Made by a program: the position numbers and the translations under genes. Below, piece after piece: positions 32,329 through 43,548 of a stretch of 64,000 nucleotides of DNA (the stretch's first letter is position 1; the number at the start of each line of letters is the position of its first letter). Source of the DNA: Hortaea werneckii (taxonomy: Eukaryota; Ascomycota; Dothideomycetes; Mycosphaerellales; Teratosphaeriaceae); the NCBI GenBank assembly GCA_037044905.1, contig JBAOKB010000014.1:19989-83988 (forward strand), in the 5' to 3' direction. The notes under the pieces are model-generated. The model made no database searches, was not told where the DNA came from, and saw nothing but the letters and a program-made list of their open reading frames with translations.

Positions 32329-35300
32329 CTAACCAGAAGGCGTCACGCTGCGGTCCCGCCTGTTCATAAAGCGGCCCATGCCGGATTTCCGACTTGCAGG
32401 CGATTCGGGCGAAAGCATGCTCCCGGCTTCGGCAGGTTGGAAGCTTGTGCTCAGGGTGACAACACCCGCGCCGACTCTCACCTCTTGCTGGCCGCCCGTA
32501 GACTGATCGTTGATGAAGAAGGGGGCCTCGCCAAGCTTTTCACCACCGAAAAGTCCATGGTCGCGAACCTCGACGCGGAATTGCGAGTCAGCCGCGCACT
32601 GGACCCTCTTTGGCCCGCCTTGGTACTGCACTACACCGTCGACAGGCTTGTGATGATCGGTCTCAATCAGCTTCTTCGGGCCCTTTGAAGAGTCCTGTGA
32701 GACGTGCACTTCCAGCTTCTGATCGGCCTCGAACCCAGACGCGCTAACGACCGTGATAGAAGCGGTGCCTGGCTCAGCGGTGCCTGTAGTAGCCGTAGCT
32801 GGCCGCGCCGACTGACCACCAAAGCTTCGTTGCCTGCTATGTGGTGTTCCAGAAGGGCCTTCAATCGAAGGCACGGCGGCGTACCCATTGGCACCGCCCA
32901 CGGACCCGCTCTCCGGAATGTCCATACTTGTAGGCTTGATCTCGCCTACAGTCGCATCGCCATCGACGTCCTCAGCCTGGCCACTAACAGTTCTACGCTT
33001 GAAGCCGCGTCCAAGGAAGGATGCACCCTTGGCCACATTTCCGCCCAGGAAAGTCGCGCCCTTGCCGACACCCTTCACAGGCGCCCCGAGGACTTTGCCT
33101 GGTACAGCGAAGGTACCCGAGAATGTACTGCTTCCCTGGCGCATCCGCGTGACATATTCAGGCTTAAAGAGCATTTTAAGACGGATGGAGCCTGACTTGC
33201 CATCGAGACCCAGGACGACCTCCTGCGGTTGAAAAGGTTCTAGCACATCCAAATTGATCGCAGCGTTGCCCAGTGGGTCTGCACGATCGCCAAAGTCCCA
33301 GTCGAAGACCTCGACAACGAACTTGGAAGCAGTCCTGCTGCGGACAGGTATTTCGAAGAACTCGTTCCAAGCCGGATGCAGTGTCTTCTTCTGTGTCTTG
33401 GTCTTGTACACTTCCTTGTCATTCATAATGAACTTGCAGTATGGATCTGAGTATCCATTGCGGTCTGCTGCGGGAAGATCAGCGGCATCGAGGACTTCGA
33501 CGCGAAGATTGCCAGAATTGTTGAAACTCTCGCTAGGATCGAGCTCCATCTTGACGGGCAGAAACCTCATCGATACCGTGATCTTGCTCTCGCGGCCATG
33601 TTCGTCCTTCAGACTAATCTGGGTCGGCGTGTATAAGCAACGCTTAAGGGTGTCAAGGGTCTGGCCTGTGAGCTTGGCCTTGATGTGGTCCTTATCCATC
33701 CCTTCGCCTTTCGTATCTAGCTCAGAGACGAGGCGAAGAGTGATGCGAGAGAGGTCCAACTCGCGAACCATGAAGTCGCCCGTTTCGTTGAAGTTGTAAT
33801 TACCGCTCTTCGCCTTAGCACTGGTGTAGACCGGGAAGAGATTATCGTCCATGACAACTTCCAGGTATGTACCACTGTGAGCCAGGTGGCCTTCAAGGAT
33901 CCGGAAGACAAGCAGGCCGGATTCTGCGCACTGTCAGCATCAGAACAATTAAGGGGGTTGAAAAGGGAACTTACCGTAGTTCTTCAGGTCCTCTGGTCCA
34001 ATTCTGACCTTTGGTACGGGCGCAGTCTTGACCTCCTCTGCCTCGGTTTGTTCCTTCTCTCCAGCCTCTAGAGCCTTCTTCATCTCCAGGTCAGCTGGGT
34101 TCAGGCTACCTATGGTGCCCGCAGTGTTGCTTCTGGCTCTTGCGCCGGCAGACCCATTCGGTGCTGTCTCAGTGCTCTTGCGAGGATCAGTCTCCATGCT
34201 CGCGCGAGCCTTCGCCTCTTCCCTGTCTTCCTCATCCGGATCAACAACGTTCAGACATGGATAGAAGGCACACGTGAAGTTCAAGGTGCCCTTCGGTGCG
34301 CTAGCGCCCACGCGGAGCTGCGCAGGAATGACCTTGTTTTTGCTATCGTGCACCAGGTATTCGCCATTGGCGCCTTGCTGCACATACTCGCTAGCTGGGA
34401 TCTCGATTTGACCCATAGTGCGATCCTTGCCAGTGTTCTCTTCATCCATACACTCAATCACCAGCTTCTCTCTGGTCGAATGCACTGGGATGTAGAAAAC
34501 CTCGTCAAACTCTGGGCTGAGGTTATTCTTCCAGGTCACCGTCCGACGCTTCTGGATACCCGAAAGTAAGACGCGCACATACGGATCTGATTTTCCGACC
34601 GTGTCCAGATTCTTGAGGTCTTTGGCATTCTTGACATGGATTCTGATCACACCAATGGGGGTCACATACCCACCACTTCCGCCAAGAGCGCCCTTCAGCG
34701 CCACTGGCTTCCACTGCAGCATCATCTTCGCACGTCCAGTCTTTGCACCAGCCAAGTTGTACCACTCTTGACCCTTATGCATCAGGTCCAGCATGTCATC
34801 CAGCTTGATTTGATAGGTCCCGATGACCGGGTCGGCGGCAAGGTCGCGATCGTCCTTGATGACGAGACCCAATTTGGCCTTCTTGCGATCCGTGATGAGC
34901 ATCTCCTTCGTTGCATTTGGCCAGATAGGATTATTCGTCCGCTTCAGCTTCTGGCTGATTTGAACTTCCTTTCCATTCAACAGGAGCACGGCATATGGGT
35001 TTAATTGACCGATAAGCGACTTTGTGCCATCGAGATCCTTGGCTTGCTCTACGGTGAACTTGGCGATACCCGTCGTGCTCTCTGGTGGAGGCTCCACAGT
35101 GCCATCTTCAAGCTTGTGGCCCTCCATCACAGGGAAGAAGCGCACGTCCGCTTGAACTATACCGCGCGGCCGACCTGATGCCATGACTTCTAATTGCAAG
35201 TTCTCGTGCTCGTTGTTCTTCTCCAGGTCTTCGAGATTGAAAGTGCAGACACCGAGTTCCTTATCTTTGCGGTATTCGTTGTAATCGTAAACCTGAATAG

Positions 35301-36897
35301 TCAATGGCTCGCGAAGAGATGTGAGCACAACGTTAACAGTCTCGTTCCAGCGTGGGCTCGGGTTTTGCTCAACGGTCTTGGTCTTGCCGAGTGGGTCGCG
35401 GTTGTTGATGCTGACGACCGCGTACGGATCTGGTGTACCAGAGAATTTATCCGGGTTCTTGAGGCCTTGGGCACCATGGAAGGTGACCTGCAGGACGCCG
35501 ATGGCCTGGTCTACAGGGTTGCCAGCAAGCATCTTCGCGATCTCAATGGGGAAGACATTCGGCTCGTACATCATTGGAGCCAGGTTGGCATGGATCTGCT
35601 CCTGGATAAAGCTTTCCAATCCGGGAATGAAGTTAATGTCAAAGCCGAGCATATCGCCACCAATCGGCTTGCAAACATAGTCAAATGTCGGACGTCCCAA
35701 GAAGCAGATCTCCACACGTTCAATGTGCGGGAAAGGCAGCTGCAGCTTGACCTTCACGCGCATCAGCCCAGAGCAGGCCATGTCTTCTACAATGATATCG
35801 AGACCCTTTGAGATCATTGCCTTGCCCACACGAACCTCCAGCACGATCTTCGGGTTGATTTTGTTCTTGACTTGACGGGCGGTGAGATCGGCGGTGTCGT
35901 TGGGCGTGAAGCTGAATTTCCAGTCCATGAGCACGGTATCGTCATCGGCCTTGGGATAAGTCTTGACATGCTCAAGCCTCGGCGGTTTGGTACCAAGAGT
36001 GAAGAACTTCATGCGCATGCTGTCAAGGAAGGCCGGCGTAGAAGTACTAAGGACCTGATCGACAGACTGCACGATTGTGGTACAGAGCACTGGTGCGTAA
36101 ATGGGCCAGAACTTGACCAAGAAGCTGTTGATCCATTCGAGAGTCTCCGTGTCGGTTTCGAGCTTGGTCTTCGCCATTTCGCGTTGGACGTCGTCGCGGA
36201 AGTTGCGGCGCACCCGGCGAATGGAAGTACGGTAGTAAGTTCCGCAGGCTGCCATTACGATGAACACCCAACCCAGTCCTCCGCCCAGCACAGCCACAAC
36301 CCACGAAGCAAGCGAAGCAAAGATGATGATCCCGGTGTTGTGATACCAATCACCAAAGAATTTCTCGTCCAATTTTCCTTCAAGAAAGTCTTGGTGGTCC
36401 AACATCGATGACGGCTCCTCCTTGTCTGCTGGATTGCCGAAACGTGGCGCCCAGCCGACCTTGCTGAAATCATCTTTGGCGTCTCCCGTGGGTGAGGCTG
36501 GTGGTGCGTTCGCCGCATCGACCGCACCCTCCTTGCTCGGAGGAGGCAGATCGTAGCCCGCAGTCTGTCCATCATCCTGATCAGAGACGAGTGCGGCCGT
36601 CTGGTGCTTCCTATGCGGCCTCTCGAACTGCCGCTTCTACAATCATCCTGTCAGTATCTGTACTATACCGCACTTCTCCATCCTTGTTGCCATGCCTACC
36701 TCTCGCAGCTGTGCCGCCTTCTGCTCGGGGCTGGCATCGGGATCGAACTCGAACGCGGCAGCCCCGGCCTTTTTGCTCTCCTCCAGCATCTTCTGTTCAG
36801 CTTCCTGCGCATCCACCGAGGAGTTTGGGTCGTTGGCGGCTTCCACAGCACCTTGCTGCTTGAGCTCAGAGGCCCGGCCAGCGGTTCCCTCGAGCAT
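32329..36897 (-). CDS. tricalbin, ER-plasma membrane tether with SMP and multiple C2 domains
   Basis: Ortholog group of yeast Tcb1-3 (extended synaptotagmins), which tether cortical ER to plasma membrane and move lipids. Exons are 36700-36897, 33975-36636 and 32329-33923; the product is 1484 aa. The frame extends upstream to a TTG at 36924, but the first ATG is 36897. Order: acidic N-terminus; hydrophobic hairpin near residues 170-202 (GIIIFASLASWVVAVLGGG...); SMP domain near 215-410 (ETLEWINSFLVKFWPIYAP...); then five recognisable C2 domains, opening at GVLQVTFHGAQGL, GIAKFTVEQAKDL, GVIRIHVKNAKDL, the degenerate LLVFRILEGHLAH and GNLRVEVLDAADL. A sixth C2-like stretch is near the C-terminus (SITVVSASGFEAD). 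The Ca-site SDPY motif is clear in the third and fifth. Confidence 0.93.
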
Positions 36898-38069
36898 GCT
36901 GGCGATTGCTACTGAATAAGCCAACGTTGGATATCTATGCTGGGAACAGAGCGGCGCTCAATTGAACGGTGATCAGGTTGCGAATGGGCAGGCCAATGCC
37001 TCCTTGGCGGCGGACCAGTCCTCGGATAGAATTAGGAGGAGTCGGGAGGGATGTCGTGTGCGTTGAGATGATGACGAAGGAGAGGTAGAGAGGGGGCCGA
37101 ATGAGTGAGGCCAAAGTAGGTAAGCAGGAAGGGAAGAAGGTCAAGATGAGAGGTGCGGTTATGGTGCAGGTAGCAGGCGCGTTGTCCTGGTGAAGTGGCT
37201 TTCGGGTTCGACGCTAGCGCGGGCTGTGAAGCTTGATCGTTACAGGAGATTAACGACTGAACCGGCTGTGAGCTTGCTACGCGCTTTCAGCTCGCTTGGT
37301 AGGAATCAGTGGATGCTGCTACAGCTCCTGCGACTCGGGTGGGGTGATGTCGTCTAGGAGTGAACCGGTTGTTACCGGTCGCAAGCCAACACAGCACGAC
37401 AGTGAGCCCGCTTTCCAGGTTGCTGTCCCTGCTTTGGCCCTCCGAGCTGTAGATCCTCGTGTCCTCCCAGCGGCGCCCACCATCACCCGGCCTTATCGAG
37501 CGACGCTATGGCGTAACCCCGACAAGGATTGGGGAGCTTGGACCACAATCGGTGCCGCCGACGGGACGCGACACCTGGGACCGCGTGTGCCTTCCTCTTG
37601 GCACTTTCACTGCACGTGACTTTCCTGCACTTTACCTCTCTTCCCACTTCCCATAGCTGCACGTGAGGTCCCGCCTTCGCTTCATTATGTTGGTCAGCTT
37701 CCGCGCTCACAAGATGCCAATGAGACTCCTCCCAATTGCCCTCGAATCAAATCCCTCACAACTAGCTGAAAGCACTACATCCAGCATGGCAGGCTCCACT
37801 TACCTCGAGTACAGATAGACCCACTAAGGCAGAAGGTAGGTGGAAGGTAGGGCCAATACGGCGGAGTATCACATCTTAACTCCAGCTACCTCGAAACAGT
37901 GCTTCCTCGCACAATAAGTCTAAAGGTCATGATTGCCAGCGGCGAAATTAGAGTCCAAAGTCCGTTTTCCATGGCGAGCAACTTCCTTTTTCGGCCCACG
38001 CCGCTCCATCCCGGACTTAAGGTGCTAAGCAGCTGATGGCGTTGCTATCTCACGGCGGCGAACATGGAG
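36898..38069. other. divergent intergenic region (tricalbin / SDR)
   Basis: About 1.2 kb. A minus ORF at 36935-37144 and plus ORFs near 37296-37656 have no recognisable features. Probably promoters and leaders. Confidence 0.35.
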
Positions 38070-38076
38070 TATAAAT
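38070..38076 (+). promoter_or_regulatory. TATA-like box of the SDR gene
   Basis: tataaat, 34 bp before the first ATG (38104). A start site 30-60 bp downstream would fall at or after that ATG, which favours translation from the ATGs at 38134 or 38137. Confidence 0.4.
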
Positions 38077-38103
38077 GGTCCTGTAATCAGTCAATGTATT
38101 CCC

Positions 38104-39019
38104 ATGAATCTGCCGTTGTTCCGTGAATCCGTGATGATGGCATCCCCTTCCCGAGAAATTGTCCTCATAACTGGAGCCAATACTGGTCTAGGCTTCCAAA
38201 TCGCCAGAGTTCTACTCCGTGACTATGGCGAAAGCTTCTACGTCTTTCTCGGCTGCCGTGACATGACCAAGGGCGAGGCTGCCGTTGCCGAGCTAGTCCG
38301 TCAAGGACTCCCTTCATGCGAGGCACTACACCTCGACGTCACAGACAACGACAGCATCGCTTTGGCTGCTGAAACCGTTCGAAAGAAATACGGCTGGCTT
38401 GATGTTCTCCATGTTAATGTAAGTCTTGAACTCAACACGGCGTGACTCAAGCTCACAAAGACACAGGCAGGCATAACTCCCGACAAGGACTTACTTCCCC
38501 AAGGCCACCCCATATCGGAAGTGATCAAAACATCCATGGCAACCAACGTCGCGGGCGCAGCTCAGACTGCTGAAGAGTTCCTCCCCTTGTTGAAGCGAGC
38601 TGAAAATCCACGCCTGGTATTCATGTCGACAGGGTTTGGCAGCTTGACACGGGTCTCGACGTTCCAAAGCAATGAGAAATGGCCCGCTTATAGCGCTAGC
38701 AAGGCTGCACTAAACATGATCATGCTGTGGTACTGGAGGAGGTGCCCTTGGATGCGGGTAAACGCCTGCAACCCCGGATTCAGGGTAAGTGAAGCAGCTC
38801 AGAAGGTTTCCATTTCTCTTTACTAGTCGCTCACGAAGGAATCAGTCCACGGCTCTCAATGGCTTCGCAAAAGGGAACGCCCATGGGATGACGCCGGGCC
38901 CCCTTGAGCTGGGTGCTCGCAACGCTGTCAGATTGAGCCTGCTTGGCAAAGACGGCAAAAGCGGCACTCATACCGAATGGCATGACGATGAGGAGAAGTG
39001 GCAGACAGTGCCGTGGTAG
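38104..39019 (+). CDS. short-chain dehydrogenase/reductase (carbonyl reductase-like)
   Basis: NAD(P)-dependent oxidoreductase with a Rossmann fold. Exons are 38104-38418, 38467-38784 and 38846-39019, giving 268 aa from the first ATG. The cofactor motif TGANTGLG is at residues 23-30. VNAG is rebuilt exactly across the first intron. The catalytic Ser lies in FMSTGFGSL and the Tyr-Lys pair in YSASKAALN. The C-terminus (ARNAVRLSLLGKDGKSGTHTEW) matches the carbonyl reductase type of small SDRs. The TATA-like box is so close to 38104 that the in-frame MMASPS at 38134-38137 may be the real start. Substrate unknown. Confidence 0.88.
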
Positions 39020-39253
39020 ACGCTTTGTAGGCCAACGCAATGGATTCGCTGACTACATGGGCTACGCACGCAATATACACTAATCATTTGCTGCCAACTC
39101 GTAACGCATGGAGGAATGTCCTCTCAATCCAGCCCTCTCAATGCCTTCCAAACATGCCCAATTCCCAAAAACCCCTGACCCGGACGACAGCACTCGCCTC
39201 AGCCACGTCCACCTAACGCCTTGCTAACATGATGCAGCCGGTACTCCAAGATG

Positions 39254-40745
39254 CTACATCAAATCCTCCAGATCCAACCTCCCACCCGTCCTATCAATCT
39301 CGCTCGGCGGTAGTCCCCGATACGCCGTCCGAATATCCGGAAACGACCCTGGCGGACTATACCGGGGATCCGCCTCGCGCATCGCCATCTCCTCGGGCCC
39401 CATCGCTTCCGCAGGATACATACTCGGTGCCGTCCAGATGGCCCCGACCGCACCGCTTCATCCCCGGCCTACATACCCTACCGCGCCCTTCCGGCATCGT
39501 CGGGTTATGCCCCGGAAACGTCGTCTTCCGCCGATGACGTGGGAGCGTCGTCCTCGCATTGGGAATGTGTCCCCCCGGCAGGGGTTCCGTGAGTAGAGCC
39601 GGACAGGGTTGGAAATCGACGTCTGGAGCCCCGTGGAGAGTTCCTAGGGTGGGTGGCGATCGGTATTGGCCTAGGTATTCGTCGTGATAGAGCGGGTCAG
39701 TCGGAGGGTGGCCGAAGTCCATGGCTCCAGCTGCGCTGCCGATCAGGATGTCCCGCCCTCCTGGGAAGCTGGGTGCCGCCGCGGCTGGGATCTGGGCCGC
39801 TCCTGGCCTCGGGGGTGGTGGCATGAGTAAGGTGTCGCGGGCTCCGGGATCCATCGAGGGGCCTGCTGAGGGACCATCGTGGGGTCGAGTAGTCGCTGGA
39901 GGACCTGATTTCATCTTCTAGTACTGGCTTGAGGCACGAGCTCTTCAGAGTCCCAAGGCCGATCCTCTAAAATCTCGCGACAATAGGGTTGGGAGTGAGA
40001 GATTAGTCTAAGCAAAGAGTATGTCCCCTGAAGAGGGCATCTCTACGATAAGCAGCTTTCATGATAGCAATTGGAGCCATCGTCTTCTTCTTCACTATTA
40101 GCTACATTGGTAGTAGTGAAGGCATGCGAAGCTTTCGATCACTACGACTGCCGCCCGAGACTCGTAGTTCAAATCAAACCCCGATCGTAATCTTGCTGGC
40201 TCTACCCTGTGTCTGTCTGTAGAGTGGAGATGCTTACGGTCCTATTCAGTCTCCGCCACCACCCATCCCTGCAGGTAAAGTGATAGCCAATCTAGCCGTA
40301 CCGTACCTTTTCGGATGTCTTGTAGCTTGAGTATACGAGCCCATTCCGGGAGCGATGACCTCCAGAACTCTTCCCAGTCGTTGGTCCAACGTCTCCATTC
40401 CCCGCAGCGCTTGATGCTGCTCCCCTGACCAGAGGTGCCCAAGCCGATCGAACGACCTGATGGCCCGATTGATGATTTCCATCGGCTTGTGTTTGCCTGG
40501 ACGGAGGACCAGGACACGGCGTGAGCGCAGCTTGCAATGGCGGACGGCATGATGCGTACTCTTGCGTGTCCGAGGAGCTTGACCACCATTCTTCGCGGCT
40601 CTTGTTGAAGGTGAAGGTTTTGTAGCATGGAAACTTGCTTTTGCTTTGTTTGGCGGTAATACGGGGGTGTGTACTGCGAGATGGCTTGCGCTGGGAAAGT
40701 GCTGTATATCGTTTTCAATTCCGATAGATAGTGCCCATATTGTTT
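39254..40745 (-). CDS. probable multi-exon gene, structure unresolved
   Basis: Three protein-like minus-strand segments suggest one gene. From 5' to 3': an open frame over about 40246-40745, with RPGKHKPMEIINRAIRSFDR and HQALRGMETLDQRLGRVLEV; a Pro/Gly-rich frame at about 39400-39914 (MDPGARDTLLMPPPP...HPPTDPLYHDEYLGQY); and a final frame ending at 39254 (MREADPRYSPPGSF...GRLDLEDLM). The last two are in different frames and I find no good intron between them, so either a splice site is missed or the gene has a frameshift. A possible intron from gtacgg to ctgcag lies near 40267-40304. No domain recognised. Boundaries are approximate. Confidence 0.3.
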
Positions 40746-41531
40746 CTGTCTATTCAAAAAGTCTTTTTTTTCTTTTTTTCTTTTTGCATGGAGTCTTGCA
40801 GGCGGAGTAGAGACCAAGCTCATCGAAATATTCTTTGACGCGCGCTGCTCACTCAAGCTGTGTCTTACCATGTACTGTGAACGAGTGACAGAGGACAGAC
40901 TGGCGGCCAATAACGTCTTGCTCAGAGCTCATCATTGGCATCTAGAAGTTCCAACATAGGACAAATCAAGGCCTGACTTCTGCATTTGATCGGAAACGCA
41001 AGAAGCTCCCGTTCCTATTTGTCGATCCTAGTAGTTAGAAAGTTTCATCAACCAAGCACGGAGTGTCTTACGCTCAGACTTTATGCGCTGCCAACTATGT
41101 CCTTGTGCTATATCTCAATTTGCTCAGACAAAAAGTAAAAAGAAAAGCAAAGGGAGGAGAGGTTTTGTAAGGGAAAATAGAAGGACAGATGGAAACCAAA
41201 GTGATACGGCACGAGTCGTTGAGCATAGCTATCTTCAATCAACACGTTCTGTTCTCTCGCAGTAGCGGGAATTAAAATCTCAGTTCTGTACGCGCCTCCC
41301 CCCCCCCCCCCCCCCCCCCCCCCCCGTGACCATAGCTCGGTCGCTGTGTTGACAGCACCCCTGTTCAGATACACGATCAGATCCACTGATCTTCTGTAAT
41401 GCTTTCATACATCTATGTCCATCTCTCTCTGATTGATCAAAAGGCTCAGCGGGGCGAGAGCATGCGAATTTGGGTGTGGCAGGTGTCCTGCTGTTTAGCA
41501 AGACTTTGATGTTGTATAGAGGTGCAACATC
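40746..41531. other. intergenic with C28 tract
   Basis: 3' flank of the pyrophosphorylase gene. Apart from a T-rich stretch near 40763-40787 and the C28 run, nothing is recognised. Confidence 0.35.
41298..41325. repeat. C28 homopolymer
   Basis: Uninterrupted run of 28 C about 200 bp past the UGP1 stop codon. Such tracts are rare and sequencing-prone, so the exact length is doubtful. Confidence 0.8.
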
Positions 41532-43548
41532 TTAGTGCTCGAGCAGTCTCAGGCTGCCCTGCACAACGACGTTCTCCAGGACGGAGCCCGGCGGGATGTC
41601 GATGGTGCTACCCTGGTCCGCCACAATGATGACGGTACCCTTTAGCACGACACCACGGCCGAGGTTGACCGGACCAGTGATGGTCAAGTGGTCAAGCTCA
41701 AGGATCTTGAGGATGGATCCAATGCGGGCCTGGAAGCTGGAGACCTTCTTGAAGTCGCTGCCGAGCTTGATGAGAGGAGCCGGGCCGAAACGGTTCGGGT
41801 CCATGACTAGCTGGCCGTGCTTAAGAGTGTAAAGATCAGACTTGACGAGCATCAGGTCTGAGCAAGTCTTGACAGGCAAGAAGCGCCTACGCGGGACGTT
41901 GACACCGTGAGCATTCTTGAAGTGCTTGATGGCAGCACCGACAGCGGTCTCGAGCTGGATGATGCTCAGGTCCGCCTCGCCCTTGTTGTCGGCCGGGATG
42001 CTCTTGCCGTTGGGGATGATCTCCATGGTAAGCTCGTTGTTCTCGACCACACGCTTGACGGCACGGATGTTCATCCAGATGTTGTTGGTGTTGAAGTACT
42101 TGAACTTCTTAATCGACTTGAACTCGTTCACGTACTGCTTGGGCACCTGAGCAATTTCGAGCAGACGAGCCTGGCCCTCGTAGTCAATGATGGTACCACC
42201 CTTGACATCAGCCTTGGTCTTGTCCGTCAACTCCATGATGTACTCAGCCTTGGACTCAACCATGTGCTGCAGGATGTTCAGGTCAACGACAGCGCCCAGG
42301 TTGTCGGCGTTGGACAAGAAGATGATCTCAATGCCGCGCTCAAGCAGCTTGTCGAGAACACCAGAGTTGTAGAGAGACTCGAAGACGTCACCGTGACCTG
42401 GCGGGTACCAGTCGGAGATCTTGGAGTCGGCGTTCTTCGGGGCAGGAAGGAGAGAGTCCTTCAGCACACGCGGGTACTTGGACTGGTTGAAGGTCATGAT
42501 GTCGATGTTGTGGCCCTCGTACTTCTTGATGATGTTGGCAGTGTCGGAGTCGGTGTTGAAGGAGTTCATGAGGAGGAACGGCACGTTGACATCGTAGGTG
42601 CGGTTCAGGTACTCGATCTGGCGGACGGAAAGGTCAAGGAAGGACATGCCCTCACGGACCTCGATGACGGACTTGGGGCCAACGCAGCCCATGGAAGTAC
42701 CGAGACCACCGTTGAGCTTGAGCACGGCAAGCTTGTTCAGGAAGTCAACCGACTCAGTGTTGCCCAGGCTGTTGTAGTCCACGACCTGCTCAGGCTTCGG
42801 CGGGGCGATGCGAGACCAGTCGATCTCGTTGCCCTTGGCCTTGTCGTTCAGGTAACGGCGGAAGAGGGCGAAGAAGTTGTCCATCTCAGTCTCGAAACGC
42901 TGCTTCTCGTTCGGGTCCTTGACGGTGTCTGTGAGGTTGTTGAGGGCATTGCGCATCTGGGATGCAGCGACTGAGGTTGAGGTGTTCTCAAAGGCCTAAA
43001 GACAAGAATGCCTGATTAGCGAGAGCTACATGGACATGTTCATCGTAGTGTTGGGCACGAGACCGCCTTCAATCTGCCCTAGAAGCATGCAAGGCTCTAG
43101 AGAGTCGATTTTCGAAGACGGTCTCTCATTATCAATTCTTGTCGCGCCAACGCAACTGCGGTTGAATGTGGCACGCGTTGCCGAAGCCGCCTTCAATACG
43201 GCGACCGTTACGATGCCATGATGGCATAGACATCTGCGGCCAGCCTGCACTGAGATTGGTCTGTAGCTGTAGAAGAGCCAACTCTCGAGTGGGTGGCGTA
43301 ACGACCACCGCTTTCTTCGAGCAGGCGGTCATCACAGCCCACAGAGGAGCAATCGCCCGCTGTTCGCGGTGGAAAGATTTCGCCGCTACTGCCGCTCTTT
43401 TTCGCCTTGCTTTCCTGCTGGCACTCTGCAAAGTACAGAAGGGACTTACCATGTGCGACTGCGACTTGCCGTGGTGCCTCTCAGCAGAGCCATCGGCGCC
43501 GTTGGCGTCGCCCTTCAAGTGGGATGGGACAGCGCTCTTCGCGGCCAT
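41532..43548 (-). CDS. UGP1: UTP-glucose-1-phosphate uridylyltransferase
   Basis: Makes UDP-glucose from UTP and glucose-1-phosphate for beta-glucan, trehalose, glycogen and glycosylation. Exon 1 is 43450-43548 and codes for 33 residues; exon 2 is 41532-42995. A 454-bp intron in phase 0 separates them, and the product is 520 aa. Without exon 1 the conserved AFENTSTSVAASQMRNAL helix would be cut. The nucleotide-binding loop LKLNGGLGTSMGCVGPKS starts near residue 125. Other family blocks include the UTP-binding WYPPGHGDVFESL, FLSNADNLGAVVD and the C-terminal beta-helix LDHLTITGPVNLGRGVVLKGTV. The long 5' intron is atypical for the window and may carry control signals. The antisense strand is open for 355 codons but is a shadow. 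Confidence 0.94.

Noticed and set aside
36898..36924. Nine-residue N-terminal extension of tricalbin
   Set aside because: Begins with TTG; the first ATG is at 36897.
41907..42974. 355-codon open frame on the plus strand
   Set aside because: Exact antisense shadow of UGP1; Leu/Val/Asp/His-rich composition typical of such shadows, and the minus strand has the clear enzyme.
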